A stretch of 64,000 nt of DNA from Anaerotruncus colihominis. Its GTDB lineage: Bacteria > Bacillota > Clostridia > Oscillospirales > Ruminococcaceae. The notes beneath the pieces are model-generated. The model made no database searches, was not told the DNA's origin, and saw only the letters and a program-made list of their open reading frames with translations. Positions 35,009-43,539 of this stretch are shown here, piece by piece. The stretch lies in the NCBI GenBank assembly GCA_025146135.1, contig CP102255.1, forward strand, positions 1,054,001 through 1,118,000. The letters run 5' to 3'. How positions within the stretch are numbered: position 1 is the stretch's first letter; the number at the start of each line of letters is the position of its first letter. Both the position numbers and the translations under genes were made by a program.

Positions 35009-36334
35009 ATGAAAAAGCTCTTGGCAGTAACGTTGGCGGCCGCCCTGGCCGCAGGTTTTGCCGGCTGCGGCGGTTCTGGGAATTCAAGCGGAACGACAGG
35101 CAACGCCGCTTCAACCGCTTCCGGTTCCGCAGACGCTGGCGAAACCATCAAGGTTGGCTCTCTCGCGCCGCTGACCGGTTCCGTATCGGTATATGGCATT
35201 TCAACCACCAACGGCATTAAAATGGCAGTCGACGAGATCAACGCCAACGGCGGCGTTATGGGCCGCCAGATTGAACTTTTGACCGAGGATGAAAAGGGCG
35301 AGGTTCAGGACGCTGTCAACGGCTACAACAAGCTGATCAGCGACGGAATGGTATTTTTGATCGGCGACGTTACTTCGAAGCCGTGCGACGCTGTAGCGAA
35401 AATCGCGGCCGGCGACGGTACGCCGATGCTCACCCCGACCGGTACAGCCCCTTCGATTACCCAGAATGGGGACAATATTTTCCGTACCTGCTTCCTGGAC
35501 CCGTTCCAGGGCCAGATTATGGCGCAGTTTGCGGCTGAAAAGCTCGGCGCGAAAAAGGTCGCCGTCATGGCGAACTCCTCCGACGACTACTCCGACGGTA
35601 TTGCCAAGGCATTTGTTGCCAAGGCGCAGGAGCTGGGGCTTGAGGTTGTCGGCGACGAGCGTTACGGTGCGGACGATACCGATTTTAAAACGCAGTTGAC
35701 CAAGATCAACGCAGCCGGTCCTGATGTGATCATGTTCCCGGATTATTACGAGAAGGTGGCCCTGATCACAAACCAGGCCCGTCAGATCGGCTTTACAGGT
35801 CCGATGCTCGGCGGCGACGGTTGGGATGGCGTTCTGACTTCCCTGGGTGAGAATGCTTCTGTTGTGGATAATTGCTACTTCTCCTGTCATTACTTCATTG
35901 GCGATACGAACGAGCAGGTTGCCAGCTTCGTCAACGGTTATCGTTCCCTCTACAACGAGGACCCGACCGCGTTTTCCGCGCTCGGTTATGATTCGGTCTA
36001 TATCATGAAGGCCGCGATTGAAAAGGCCGGCACCACGGATAAGGCCGCTGTTGTCGAAGCTCTGCGCGCTACTGATTACACGGGTGTGACGGGCCATATG
36101 ACTTTCGATGAGAATGGCGACCCGATCAAGAGCGTCGCGGTGCTGCGCCTTGAAAACGGCGAGACAGTTCTCGACACGATGATGACGGCTGACGGCGCTG
36201 AGGATTCCACGCCTGCTGCTTCTGAGTCAGCGTCCTCCGAGGCCGCCGCGTCCTCCGAAGCCGCATCTTCTGAGGCTGCCGCATCTTCTGAGGCTGCCGC
36301 GTCCTCCGAGGCCGCTTCTTCTGCTGCCGCGTAA
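35009..36334 (+). CDS. livJ: Branched-chain amino-acid ABC transporter substrate-binding lipoprotein
   Basis: This 441-aa family-4 binding protein has a lipobox (FAGC, about residue 20), a Ser/Gly/Ala linker, then the LivJ/K core: IKVGSLAPLTGSVSVYGISTTNG, ELLTEDEKGEVQDAVNGYNKLI, VAVMANSSDDYSDG. The last ~45 residues are an unusual (S)SEAA(A)-type repeat tail. AGGAGGAA precedes the ATG. It is the first gene of livJ-H-M-G-F. The substrate is inferred from the family and operon; related systems can carry amides or urea. Confidence 0.93.
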   Translation: MKKLLAVTLAAALAAGFAGCGGSGNSSGTTGNAASTASGSADAGETIKVGSLAPLTGSVSVYGISTTNGIKMAVDEINANGGVMGRQIELLTEDEKGEVQDAVNGYNKLISDGMVFLIGDVTSKPCDAVAKIAAGDGTPMLTPTGTAPSITQNGDNIFRTCFLDPFQGQIMAQFAAEKLGAKKVAVMANSSDDYSDGIAKAFVAKAQELGLEVVGDERYGADDTDFKTQLTKINAAGPDVIMFPDYYEKVALITNQARQIGFTGPMLGGDGWDGVLTSLGENASVVDNCYFSCHYFIGDTNEQVASFVNGYRSLYNEDPTAFSALGYDSVYIMKAAIEKAGTTDKAAVVEALRATDYTGVTGHMTFDENGDPIKSVAVLRLENGETVLDTMMTADGAEDSTPAASESASSEAAASSEAASSEAAASSEAAASSEAASSAAA

Positions 36335-36351
36335 GGCGTTTATAAAACGAT

Positions 36352-36388
36352 GCAATCAGGGGCAGGGCGATAGGTCCTGCCCCATTGC
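36352..36388 (+). terminator. Hairpin between livJ and livH
   Basis: GGGGCAGG (36359-36366) pairs with CCTGCCCC (36376-36383), and the flanking GCAAT/ATTGC also pair. There is no T run, so it is more likely an mRNA stabiliser or partial terminator that raises binding-protein yield. Confidence 0.6.
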
Positions 36389-36495
36389 GGTTTTCATATG
36401 AATATGACAAAAAGGGCGGTTCGCTTTTTAACAGTGTGGAACCGCTGAATGGCTTTCCGGCATATGCCGGATCAGAAAGAAAGGTGAGATGCGAA

Positions 36496-37404
36496 ATGGA
36501 CGGCCTGTTTGTTTTTATCAACCAGTTGATCAACGGATTACAGGTAGGCAGCATCTACGCCCTCGTCGCTCTCGGCTACACGATGGTTTACGGCATTGTG
36601 AAGCTGATTAATTTCGCGCATGGCGATTTTATTATGGTGGGGGCTTATCTGGCGCTGTTTTCGGTGCCGATGCTGCTTGGAGCGGGACTGCCCGCGATTC
36701 TTGTCATTGTACTGGTCATCGTAATGTCGGTCATTGGCTGTTCGCTTCTCGGCATGGCGACCGAGCGCATCGCTTATAAGCCGCTGCGCGGTTCGCCGTC
36801 GCTGTCGGTTCTGATTACAGCCATCGCGGTCAGCCTGTTTTTGGAAAACCTGTTTATGATTCTGTTTTCCTCCGCCTCCAAGCCGTTTCCGGCGATCATC
36901 AGCGCCAATCCGATCAGCATCGGTAAAATCCAGACAAACGCCGTTACGATCATTACAATCGCCTTGTCGATTGTCTGTATGATTTGCCTGCAACTGTTTA
37001 TCAAGAAAACGCGTATGGGCAAGGCGATGCGCGCCGTCTCCGAGGACGCTGGCGCAGCGATGCTCATGGGCTGCAATAGCAACGTGACAATTTCCATGAC
37101 GTTTGCAATCGGTTCCGGCCTGGCGGCTGTGGCGGCTGTTATGTATTGTTCCGCCTATCCGCTGGTCAATCCTTACATGGGTTCCATGCTTGGCCTCAAG
37201 GCTTTTATCGCGGCGGTGCTCGGCGGCATCGGCATCATCCCGGGCGCGATGCTCGGCGGTTTTGTGATCGGCCTTGTCGAGAGCCTGACAAAGGCGTATA
37301 TATCCTCGTATTTGGCGGACGCCGTTGTGTTCGGTATTTTGATTGTCGTGCTGCTCGTCAAACCAACGGGCATCCTGGGCAAAAACGTCGGTGAGAAAGT
37401 GTAG
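36496..37404 (+). CDS. livH: Branched-chain amino-acid ABC transporter permease LivH
   Basis: This 302-aa polytopic protein has about eight helices and the LivH signature NGLQVGSIYALVALGYTMVYGI near the N-terminus, RAVSEDAGAAMLMG (EAA-like coupling loop) and LGGIGIIPGAMLGG. I chose the ATG at 36496, behind AAAGGTGAG, which gives the family N-terminus; the frame's extra 37 residues have no match. It pairs with LivM to form the channel. Confidence 0.95.
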   Translation: MDGLFVFINQLINGLQVGSIYALVALGYTMVYGIVKLINFAHGDFIMVGAYLALFSVPMLLGAGLPAILVIVLVIVMSVIGCSLLGMATERIAYKPLRGSPSLSVLITAIAVSLFLENLFMILFSSASKPFPAIISANPISIGKIQTNAVTIITIALSIVCMICLQLFIKKTRMGKAMRAVSEDAGAAMLMGCNSNVTISMTFAIGSGLAAVAAVMYCSAYPLVNPYMGSMLGLKAFIAAVLGGIGIIPGAMLGGFVIGLVESLTKAYISSYLADAVVFGILIVVLLVKPTGILGKNVGEKV

Positions 37405-37413
37405 GTGAATGGC

Positions 37414-38457
37414 ATGGCTTCAAAACGCGGCAAGACTTATTTTTCCTATCTCGTCAACCTTGTTTGTGTCGTCCTGTTGTTCATCGTTTTGACCGCATTG
37501 ATGAAGGCGGGCGTGATCAACACTTATTGGGCGGGCGTGATCATGCTGATTATGATCAACATCATCCTAGCGACCTCGCTCAACCTGACAACGGGCGTTC
37601 TTGGGCAGATTGCGCTTGGGCATGCCGGCTTTATGTCGGTTGGCGCTTATGCGGCCGCGATTTTTTCCATGAAGATCGCCGAGGCGGCAAAGCTTGTTGA
37701 AAAAGGTGCGCCGACGGCCGCCGGTTTCGGCACGTTTCTGGCGTCTCTTGTTGTAGCCGGCGTTGTCGCCGCCATTTTCGGCCTGATCGTCGGTATCCCG
37801 GCGCTGCGCCTCAAGGGCGATTATCTGGCGATTATCACGCTCGGCTTCGGCGAAATCATTCGCGTGATAATTGAGAATGTCGAATTTACCGGCGGCGCGC
37901 AGGGGCTTTCCGGCATCCCGAAGCTCTCCAATTTCAACACGGTCTACTGGGTGACAGCCCTGACCATTGCCGTGCTGTTTGCATTTGGACGTTCGCGCCA
38001 TGGCCGCGCGATCATTGCAATCCGTGAGGACGATATCGCTTCGGAGGCATCAGGTATCCCGAATACGTATTACAAGGTGCTCGCATTTACGATTTCAGCG
38101 TTTTTTGCCGGTGTGGCAGGCGCTGTCTATGCGCAGCAGATGCAGGTGCTCGGCGCGAAAACCTTCAATTTCATGCGTTCCATCGATATTCTGGTCATCG
38201 TTGTGCTCGGCGGTCTTGGTTCATTGACCGGTTCGATCATCGCGGCTGTCGGCCTGACTGTACTGCCTGAGGCGCTGCGCGGTTTCTCCGAATATCGTAT
38301 GCTGATCTATTCCGTGGCGCTGATCGTCGTCATGATCTTTAAACCATCCGGGCTGCTTGGCACGCGTGAATTCTCCATGTCCTCATTGCTGCGCTGGCTG
38401 CGCCATCCGCAGTTTAAACGAAAAAAAGAGGCGGCTGAAAGGGGGAGCGGCAAATGA
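37414..38457 (+). CDS. livM: Branched-chain amino-acid ABC transporter permease LivM
   Basis: This 347-aa polytopic protein has the LivM features LNLTTGVLGQIALGHAGFMSVGAY, LRLKGDYLAIITLGFGEIIR and VLGGLGSLTGSIIAA. The ATG at 37414 follows AGGTG by 6 nt. Its last bases overlap livG (ATGA). It partners LivH. Confidence 0.95.
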   Translation: MASKRGKTYFSYLVNLVCVVLLFIVLTALMKAGVINTYWAGVIMLIMINIILATSLNLTTGVLGQIALGHAGFMSVGAYAAAIFSMKIAEAAKLVEKGAPTAAGFGTFLASLVVAGVVAAIFGLIVGIPALRLKGDYLAIITLGFGEIIRVIIENVEFTGGAQGLSGIPKLSNFNTVYWVTALTIAVLFAFGRSRHGRAIIAIREDDIASEASGIPNTYYKVLAFTISAFFAGVAGAVYAQQMQVLGAKTFNFMRSIDILVIVVLGGLGSLTGSIIAAVGLTVLPEALRGFSEYRMLIYSVALIVVMIFKPSGLLGTREFSMSSLLRWLRHPQFKRKKEAAERGSGK

Positions 38458-39218
38458 GCAATCCTGTTCTGAAAGCTGACCATCTTGGCATCTCCTTCGG
38501 CGGACTCAAGGCGGTCGAGGGATTTGATCTGGAAATCCGTGAAAATGAGCTTGTCGGCTTAATCGGTCCTAACGGCGCGGGTAAGACAACTGTGTTCAAT
38601 ATGCTGACAGGCGTTTATCAGCCAACCGAGGGCGCCGTTTATCTCGATGGGAATCTGATGGCGGGTAAAAAACCGCATCAGATGGTAAAAGCCGGCATCG
38701 CGCGCACCTTCCAGAATATCCGCCTGTTTAAGAAGATGACAGTTATTGACAACGTGCGCGTCGCTTTCAATCTGCATATGAAGTATTCCGTCCTCCAGAG
38801 TATTCTGCGTACGCCGCTTGTCTGGAAAGAGGAGGAGGAGATTGACCGCAAGGCGCGCGAGCTGTTGTCCGTGTTTAATATGGAAGGGCTTGCCGATCAT
38901 ATCGCGGCCAACCTCCCGTATGGCCAGCAGCGCAAGCTTGAAATTGCCCGCGCGCTTGCGACCAATCCAAAGGTGCTTTTGCTTGACGAACCGGCCGCAG
39001 GTATGAACCCGACCGAAACCGCGGAGCTGATGGAGGCGATCTCCATTATCCGTAAACGGTTCCATGTATCCATCCTTCTGATCGAGCATGATATGAGCCT
39101 TGTCATGAAGATCTGCGAGCGCCTGGTCGTAATAGACTACGGTCAGATTATTGCCGCCGGCACGCCGCAGGAAGTCGCGCGCGATCCAAAGGTGATCGGC
39201 GCGTATCTCGGGAAGTAG
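38454..39218 (+). CDS. livG: Branched-chain amino-acid ABC transporter ATP-binding protein LivG
   Basis: This 254-aa ATPase has Walker A GPNGAGKTT, a LivG-specific IARTFQNIRLF segment, signature LPYGQQRKLEIARALA, Walker B VLLLDEPAAGMNPTE and switch His in IEHDMSLV. It overlaps livM by 4 nt and is 11 nt before livF. Confidence 0.96.
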   Translation: MSNPVLKADHLGISFGGLKAVEGFDLEIRENELVGLIGPNGAGKTTVFNMLTGVYQPTEGAVYLDGNLMAGKKPHQMVKAGIARTFQNIRLFKKMTVIDNVRVAFNLHMKYSVLQSILRTPLVWKEEEEIDRKARELLSVFNMEGLADHIAANLPYGQQRKLEIARALATNPKVLLLDEPAAGMNPTETAELMEAISIIRKRFHVSILLIEHDMSLVMKICERLVVIDYGQIIAAGTPQEVARDPKVIGAYLGK

Positions 39219-39229
39219 GAGGGGAGCCA

Positions 39230-39934
39230 ATGCTGAAAGTCAAAGATCTGAACGTGTCGTATGGTGCCATCCATGCGATCCATGATGTGAGCTTGGAGGT
39301 CAACGCGGGCGAAATTGTTTCGCTGATCGGCGCGAACGGCGCGGGCAAGACGACGACGCTTCATACAATTACGGGACTGAAGAAGGCGTCATCAGGATCC
39401 GTCGAGCTGGAAGGGCACAACCTTCTGACAACCGAGCCATCAAAGATTGTCGGTCTTGGGATGGCGCATGTCCCGGAGGGGCGACGTATTTTCGCATCGA
39501 TGACGGTTGAGGAAAACTTGGAGATGGGCGCTTTTACCATCAGGGACAAGTCACAGATTTTAGCAGATATAGAAAACGTCTATAAGCATTTTCCACGCCT
39601 GCGGGAACGGTATAAGCAGGCTGGCGGCACGCTGTCCGGCGGCGAGCAGCAGATGCTCGCAATTGGACGCGCAATGATGTCGCGTCCAAAGATTATGTTG
39701 ATGGATGAACCGTCGATGGGCTTATCTCCGCTTTTGGTGGGCGAGATATTTGAAATTATTCAGGAACTGAACCGCAGTGGCATGACCATTTTGCTTGTTG
39801 AACAGAACGCCAAAATGGCGCTGTCTATCGCAGACCGCGCATATGTGCTGGAGACAGGGCATGTCGTTATGAACGGCCAGGCAAAGGATATGCTGGAGGA
39901 TGATCAGGTGCGGCGGGCATATCTCGGCATGTAA
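39230..39934 (+). CDS. livF: Branched-chain amino-acid ABC transporter ATP-binding protein LivF
   Basis: This 234-aa ATPase has Walker A GANGAGKTT, MAHVPEGRRIFASMTVEENL (LivF-type), signature LSGGEQQMLAIGRAMM and Walker B IMLMDEPSMGLSP. It forms the heterodimeric motor with LivG. AGGAGGGG precedes the ATG, and a terminator follows. Confidence 0.96.
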   Translation: MLKVKDLNVSYGAIHAIHDVSLEVNAGEIVSLIGANGAGKTTTLHTITGLKKASSGSVELEGHNLLTTEPSKIVGLGMAHVPEGRRIFASMTVEENLEMGAFTIRDKSQILADIENVYKHFPRLRERYKQAGGTLSGGEQQMLAIGRAMMSRPKIMLMDEPSMGLSPLLVGEIFEIIQELNRSGMTILLVEQNAKMALSIADRAYVLETGHVVMNGQAKDMLEDDQVRRAYLGM

Positions 39935-39944
39935 AAAAACAGAT

Positions 39945-39979
39945 ACCGTCCGGCTGTCAATGTGTTGCAGCCGGACGGT
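39945..39979 (+). terminator. Terminator of the liv operon
   Basis: A 12-bp perfect stem (39945-39956 with 39968-39979) is followed by TTTTG, 11 nt after the livF stop. Confidence 0.9.
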
Positions 39980-39999
39980 TTTGCCATGGAGGTAAATAA

Positions 40000-40479
40000 A
40001 TGGCGGAGGTAAAAACGAATGCAATGCGCATGTTGGACCGCGCAAAAATCCCATACCGGGTTCACATGTACGATCATGCAGACGGCAAAATTGACGGCGT
40101 CAGCGTCGCAAAAAAGCTTGGGCAGGATGTCGATGCCGTTTATAAAACGCTTGTCACCAAGGGCGCGGGCGGCGGCTATTTTGTGTTTGTAATTCCAGTC
40201 GCGCGGGAGCTTGATTTAAAAAAAGCTGCGAGGGTCGTCGGGGAGAAATCGGTTGCCATGATCCCGGTTGCGGATCTCAATAAAGCGACCGGCTATATTA
40301 GGGGCGGCTGTTCGCCGGTAGGAATGAAAAAGCTGTATCCAACGGTATTCGACGCATCCGTGCTCAATCTTTCGGCTGTGATTGTTAGCGGCGGCCGGAT
40401 TGGCTGCCAGATTGAAGCATCGCCAAGCGACCTGCTGCCTCTTGTCAAAGCTGTGACGGCACAGATTACGTTTGATTAA
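40000..40479 (+). CDS. ybaK: Cys-tRNA(Pro)/Cys-tRNA(Cys) deacylase, YbaK/EbsC family
   Basis: This 159-aa protein hydrolyses mischarged Cys-tRNA(Pro). It has the family start TNAMRMLDRAKIPYRVHMYDH, the catalytic-Lys region VYKTLVTKG and the GGCSPVGMKK loop. TGGAGG precedes the ATG. It follows the liv terminator by 20 bp and is convergent with the glycosidase gene; their shared terminator is at 40492-40522. Confidence 0.95.
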   Translation: MAEVKTNAMRMLDRAKIPYRVHMYDHADGKIDGVSVAKKLGQDVDAVYKTLVTKGAGGGYFVFVIPVARELDLKKAARVVGEKSVAMIPVADLNKATGYIRGGCSPVGMKKLYPTVFDASVLNLSAVIVSGGRIGCQIEASPSDLLPLVKAVTAQITFD

Positions 40480-40491
40480 AAAAATATAGAG

Positions 40492-40522
40492 CAAACGCCC
40501 CGGCATTTTTGACCGGGGCGTT
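40492..40522. terminator. Bidirectional terminator between ybaK and the GH13 gene
   Basis: AAACGCCCCGG (40492-40502) pairs perfectly with CCGGGGCGTTT (40512-40522), 9-nt loop, ending in T residues on both strands; each gene ends within 15 nt. Confidence 0.88.
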
Positions 40523-40525
40523 TGT

Positions 40526-42178
40526 TTATTCTCCAATATACGTAAAGCGGGCGATACGTTTTCCGTCGCGTTCAATTTCTTCCATGAACATATCGAGCGG
40601 GCGCACCCACAGGCCGCCTTCGCCATACAAGGCCCGATAGACGACAAGCTGTTCGAGCGTTTCGCTGTGGCGCGCTAAACCAATCGCCTCATATTCATTG
40701 CCCTTAAAGTGGCGGTATCGCCCGGGACGGAAGGCGCGCGGCTGGTCCGGTCGCGCCGCGGGCGCGTCCGGCGCCTGAGCCGGCGCAGCCGACTCAGGCG
40801 TCCCCGGCGCGGCATGCGCCGCGCCGGCCAGCCGCGCGCCGTCCTCCGGTGGAACAAGGATACGCGCGCCAAAGGCGGGCAGCTCCAGCTTGAGATTTCT
40901 ATCATTCGTTTCAAAGGTTGTACCGGTGAACAGATCGGTAAGCGGCGCGTTACGCACATGGAATTCAACATATTCCGGGTGGTCAGAAAGATTAAGCGCA
41001 GTATAAACATGCTGCCCATTAAAAGCGCGTTCAAATACAAATTGTTCGTTTTTAACAAGCCTCTGTTCATACGTTCCGTACTGGAGAGCAGGCAGGCTGC
41101 GCCGGATCATTCCCAAACGTGCGATATGGGTGCAAAGAGGTTCATCCGCTTCGACAATTTGTCCAAGCTCCAGGCAAGGGCGCAGCGGTGCGTCAGAACC
41201 GCCTTGTTTAGCGCCTGTAATGCCCCATTCACTGCCATAGTAAATAGACGGTACGCCAGGCATCGTATAGAGCAGGGTATAGGTGTTATAAAGATGGGTA
41301 CGGTTGCGCAGCATGGTTGCAAGACGGTTGATATCGTGGTTATCGACAAAATTATAAAGACACAAATTTTTATAGATGCCGCCGTTTCCAAACTGCCGGT
41401 TCAGGGAATAAGCGATTTCAAAATAGTTTTTGTCATTGTGCGAGGAATAAAGGCCCTTCTCACACTCATAGTTGGTGACGGAATCAAGCATATCGGGATT
41501 GGCCCATCGATTGTAGTCGCCATGGATGATCTCGCCCATCAGCCAGAAATCAGAGCGTTTCTCACGGCAGTAGCTGCGCAGCCGTCGGAAAAAGGCCGGA
41601 TCCACACAGTCAGCCGCATCAAGCCGCAGGCCGTCGATTCCAAATTCGTCCATCCACATGCCGACCGCGCCAAGCAGATGATCAACGACCTCTGGATTTT
41701 GCAGATTCAGCTTAACAAGATTAAAGTGCCCCTGCCAGCCCTCATACCAGAAGGGGTCGCCCATCGGGCTGCCGCCGCCGAAGTTGAGATTATGAAACCA
41801 TCCGCAATATCTGGATGCCTGGCCGTTTTTACGCACATCTTCAAATGCCCAGAAGGAGCGTCCGACATGGTTAAAGACGCCGTCAAGTACAATGCGGATA
41901 CCATGCGCATGGAGCGTTTCACAAACTTTTTTGAAATCTGCGTTGGTTCCAAGCCGCCGGTCAAGCGTATAATAATCGGTCGTATCGTATCCATGCTCGC
42001 TCGACTCAAAGACCGGGCCGAGGTAGACGGCATTGATATGCAGCTTTAAGAAATGCGGAAGCCACTCAATAATTTTCGCAATACGGTTTTGCGGCTCTCC
42101 GCCGCTGTTTTGCTGCGGCGCGCCGCAGAATCCAAGCGGATAAATATGATAAAAAACGGATTCGTTGACCCAGTTCAT
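40526..42178 (-). CDS. GH13 alpha-amylase-family glycosidase fused to a DUF1653 domain
   Basis: This 550-aa cytoplasmic protein has a GH13 barrel with all four conserved regions: DGVFNH, GLRLDAAD (nucleophile Asp), WLMGEIIHG (acid-base Glu) and FVDNHD. There is no N-terminal carbohydrate module. A C-terminal beta domain (to about residue 445) is followed by an Ala/Pro-rich linker (~445-485) and then a ~65-aa segment (RHFKGNEYEAIGLARHS, LVVYRALYG, WVRPLDMF) that matches DUF1653, usually a free-standing small protein. The specificity (cyclomaltodextrinase, neopullulanase or similar) is not clear. The start at the ATG at 42178 follows AAGGAGG; the upstream 56 codons look non-coding. Confidence 0.93.
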   Translation of the reverse strand: MNWVNESVFYHIYPLGFCGAPQQNSGGEPQNRIAKIIEWLPHFLKLHINAVYLGPVFESSEHGYDTTDYYTLDRRLGTNADFKKVCETLHAHGIRIVLDGVFNHVGRSFWAFEDVRKNGQASRYCGWFHNLNFGGGSPMGDPFWYEGWQGHFNLVKLNLQNPEVVDHLLGAVGMWMDEFGIDGLRLDAADCVDPAFFRRLRSYCREKRSDFWLMGEIIHGDYNRWANPDMLDSVTNYECEKGLYSSHNDKNYFEIAYSLNRQFGNGGIYKNLCLYNFVDNHDINRLATMLRNRTHLYNTYTLLYTMPGVPSIYYGSEWGITGAKQGGSDAPLRPCLELGQIVEADEPLCTHIARLGMIRRSLPALQYGTYEQRLVKNEQFVFERAFNGQHVYTALNLSDHPEYVEFHVRNAPLTDLFTGTTFETNDRNLKLELPAFGARILVPPEDGARLAGAAHAAPGTPESAAPAQAPDAPAARPDQPRAFRPGRYRHFKGNEYEAIGLARHSETLEQLVVYRALYGEGGLWVRPLDMFMEEIERDGKRIARFTYIGE

Positions 42179-42386
42179 AGGCGGTATCCTCCTTATGCCT
42201 TTTCGGCAAAGCCCGGACAATGTATGTCCTGAGCCAATTTGCATGTTAACAGTATACACTGATTTGTAAAAAATAGCAATTGTAAGAAGGACATTCCTCG
42301 ATTGCGTTGGGAAAATGCAAAAGGTGTAATAAAAGAACTTATCCAATTCTGCAAAAGTCGCAATGAGAAAGATAAGCCGCTGAAAA

Positions 42387-42422
42387 ACCGGCGTCCCCGC
42401 TGCAAACCGCGGGAACGCCGGT
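42387..42422 (-). terminator. Terminator of the perR-rubrerythrin operon
   Basis: A 14-bp stem (42387-42400 with 42409-42422, one G-U) with an 8-nt loop; the minus strand continues TTTTTC. It lies 28 nt after the rubrerythrin stop. Confidence 0.85.
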
Positions 42423-42450
42423 ATAACCGTAAGATGTGCCTGGGAACGAA

Positions 42451-42990
42451 TTAATAATTTTTGGCCTGAAGCTGGAAATACGCCTGCGGATGTGTGCAGA
42501 CAGGGCAGACAAGCGGAGCGGACTCACCAACATGGATGTGGCCGCAGTTGGAACACTGCCAAATCACAACGCCTGTTTTCTTAAAGACCTGCTCGGTATC
42601 AACATTTTTCAAGAGAGCCAGATAACGCTCCTCATGTTCTTTTTCGATCTTGCCGACCTCCTCAAAGAGGTAAGCAATCTTATCAAAACCTTCTTCACGG
42701 GCTTCAGCGGCAAACTTCGCATACATATCGGTCCACTCATAATTTTCACCGGCGGCCGCGTCTTTAAGACAGGCAGCCGTATCAGGAATGCCGTCGTTGA
42801 GCAGTTTGAACCAGATTTCAGCATGCTCCTTTTCATTGGCGGCCGTCTCCAAAAAGAGGTTTGCGATCTGAACAAATCCTTCTTTTTTCGCCTTGGAAGC
42901 GTAGAATGTGTACTTATTGCGCGCCTGGGATTCACCCGCAAATGCAGCGGCAAGGTTGGCGGCTGTCTTACTTCCCTTAAGCTCTTTCAT
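42451..42990 (-). CDS. rbr: Rubrerythrin
   Basis: Rubrerythrin (179 aa) reduces hydrogen peroxide in anaerobes. The N-terminal ferritin-like four-helix bundle carries the diiron ligands in [23 protein letters not shown] and [10 protein letters not shown]; the C-terminal rubredoxin domain has CSNCGH and CPVCTH for a single Fe(Cys)4 site. The ATG at 42990 follows AAAGGAG. It lies 30 nt downstream of the PerR-type regulator and shares its promoter and terminator. Confidence 0.96.
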   Translation of the reverse strand: MKELKGSKTAANLAAAFAGESQARNKYTFYASKAKKEGFVQIANLFLETAANEKEHAEIWFKLLNDGIPDTAACLKDAAAGENYEWTDMYAKFAAEAREEGFDKIAYLFEEVGKIEKEHEERYLALLKNVDTEQVFKKTGVVIWQCSNCGHIHVGESAPLVCPVCTHPQAYFQLQAKNY

Positions 42991-43020
42991 GTCATCTTCT
43001 CCTTTCAATCTTGCAAACAA

Positions 43021-43410
43021 TCAGGATTTTTCTGTATGCGGCTGACACGCCTGACAGATTCCTGTCAGAGTGAGCAGGACGCCATTTACAGTGATACCGG
43101 GCAGGGAACGCAATTCCTCCTCAAGCGCGCCGAGCGAAGGCAGATCGACGTCATAGATGCGGCCGCATTTTTCACAAAGCAAATGTGAATGTGCGTCTGT
43201 ACGGCCGTCAAAACGATCCGGCATGCCGGATAATCCAATCTTCCTGATCACGCCGGTCTGCGCAAGCAGATTCAAATTCCGGTAAACCGTTCCCAAGCTG
43301 ATATTTGTCTCCTGCGCGCGTGCGAGCGCATAGACCTCATCGGCTGTGGGATGAATAGGGTTTTCCAGAACGATCCGGTGGATAAGCTCCCGCTGTCTGG
43401 AATAATTCAT
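43021..43410 (-). CDS. perR: Fur-family regulator, PerR-like
   Basis: This 129-aa metalloregulator has a winged helix (HPTADEVYALARAQETNISLGTVYRNLNLLAQTGVI), His-rich metal site (DAHSHLLC) and two CxxC pairs, CEKCG and CQACQ, that form the structural zinc site. The neighbouring rubrerythrin gene favours a peroxide-sensing (PerR) rather than iron-sensing (Fur) role, but a Fur assignment cannot be excluded. I chose the ATG at 43410 (MNYSRQRELI); TGAGGA lies upstream. Its own operator box lies just after the transcription start, so autoregulation is likely. Confidence 0.9.
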   Translation of the reverse strand: MNYSRQRELIHRIVLENPIHPTADEVYALARAQETNISLGTVYRNLNLLAQTGVIRKIGLSGMPDRFDGRTDAHSHLLCEKCGRIYDVDLPSLGALEEELRSLPGITVNGVLLTLTGICQACQPHTEKS

Positions 43411-43434
43411 AGGTTTCCTCACTAAGAACAAAAA

Positions 43435-43449
43435 TAATAATGATTATTA
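43435..43449 (-). promoter_or_regulatory. PerR/Fur box (7-1-7 palindrome) of perR-rbr
   Basis: TAATAAT-N-ATTATTA is a perfect 7-1-7 inverted repeat, the geometry of PerR and Fur boxes, placed right after the predicted transcription start. Confidence 0.85.
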
Positions 43450-43459
43450 ATTTATATTT

Positions 43460-43487
43460 ATTATAACAAAATCAAATTATTTGTCAA
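43460..43487 (-). promoter_or_regulatory. Sigma-A promoter of perR-rbr
   Basis: On the minus strand: -35 TTGACA (43482-43487), 16-bp spacer, -10 TATAAT (43460-43465); both hexamers are perfect consensus. Confidence 0.88.
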
Positions 43488-43503
43488 GCTCTTTTTCAAA
43501 AAA

Positions 43504-43532
43504 GCCGCCGCTCTGCAAAACAGAGCGGCGGC
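43504..43532 (-). terminator. Terminator of the V-type ATPase operon
   Basis: A 12-bp perfect stem (43504-43515 with 43521-43532), 5-nt loop, followed on the minus strand by TTTTTT, just beyond the subunit D stop. Confidence 0.92.
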
Positions 43533-43539
43533 CTTACCC

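Noticed and set aside
40709..42049. Long plus-strand frame (446 codons) opposite the GH13 gene
   Set aside because: It is antisense to a gene with all four GH13 catalytic regions; the frame lacks a ribosome binding site and any family resemblance. Long antisense frames are expected from the GC-rich codon usage.
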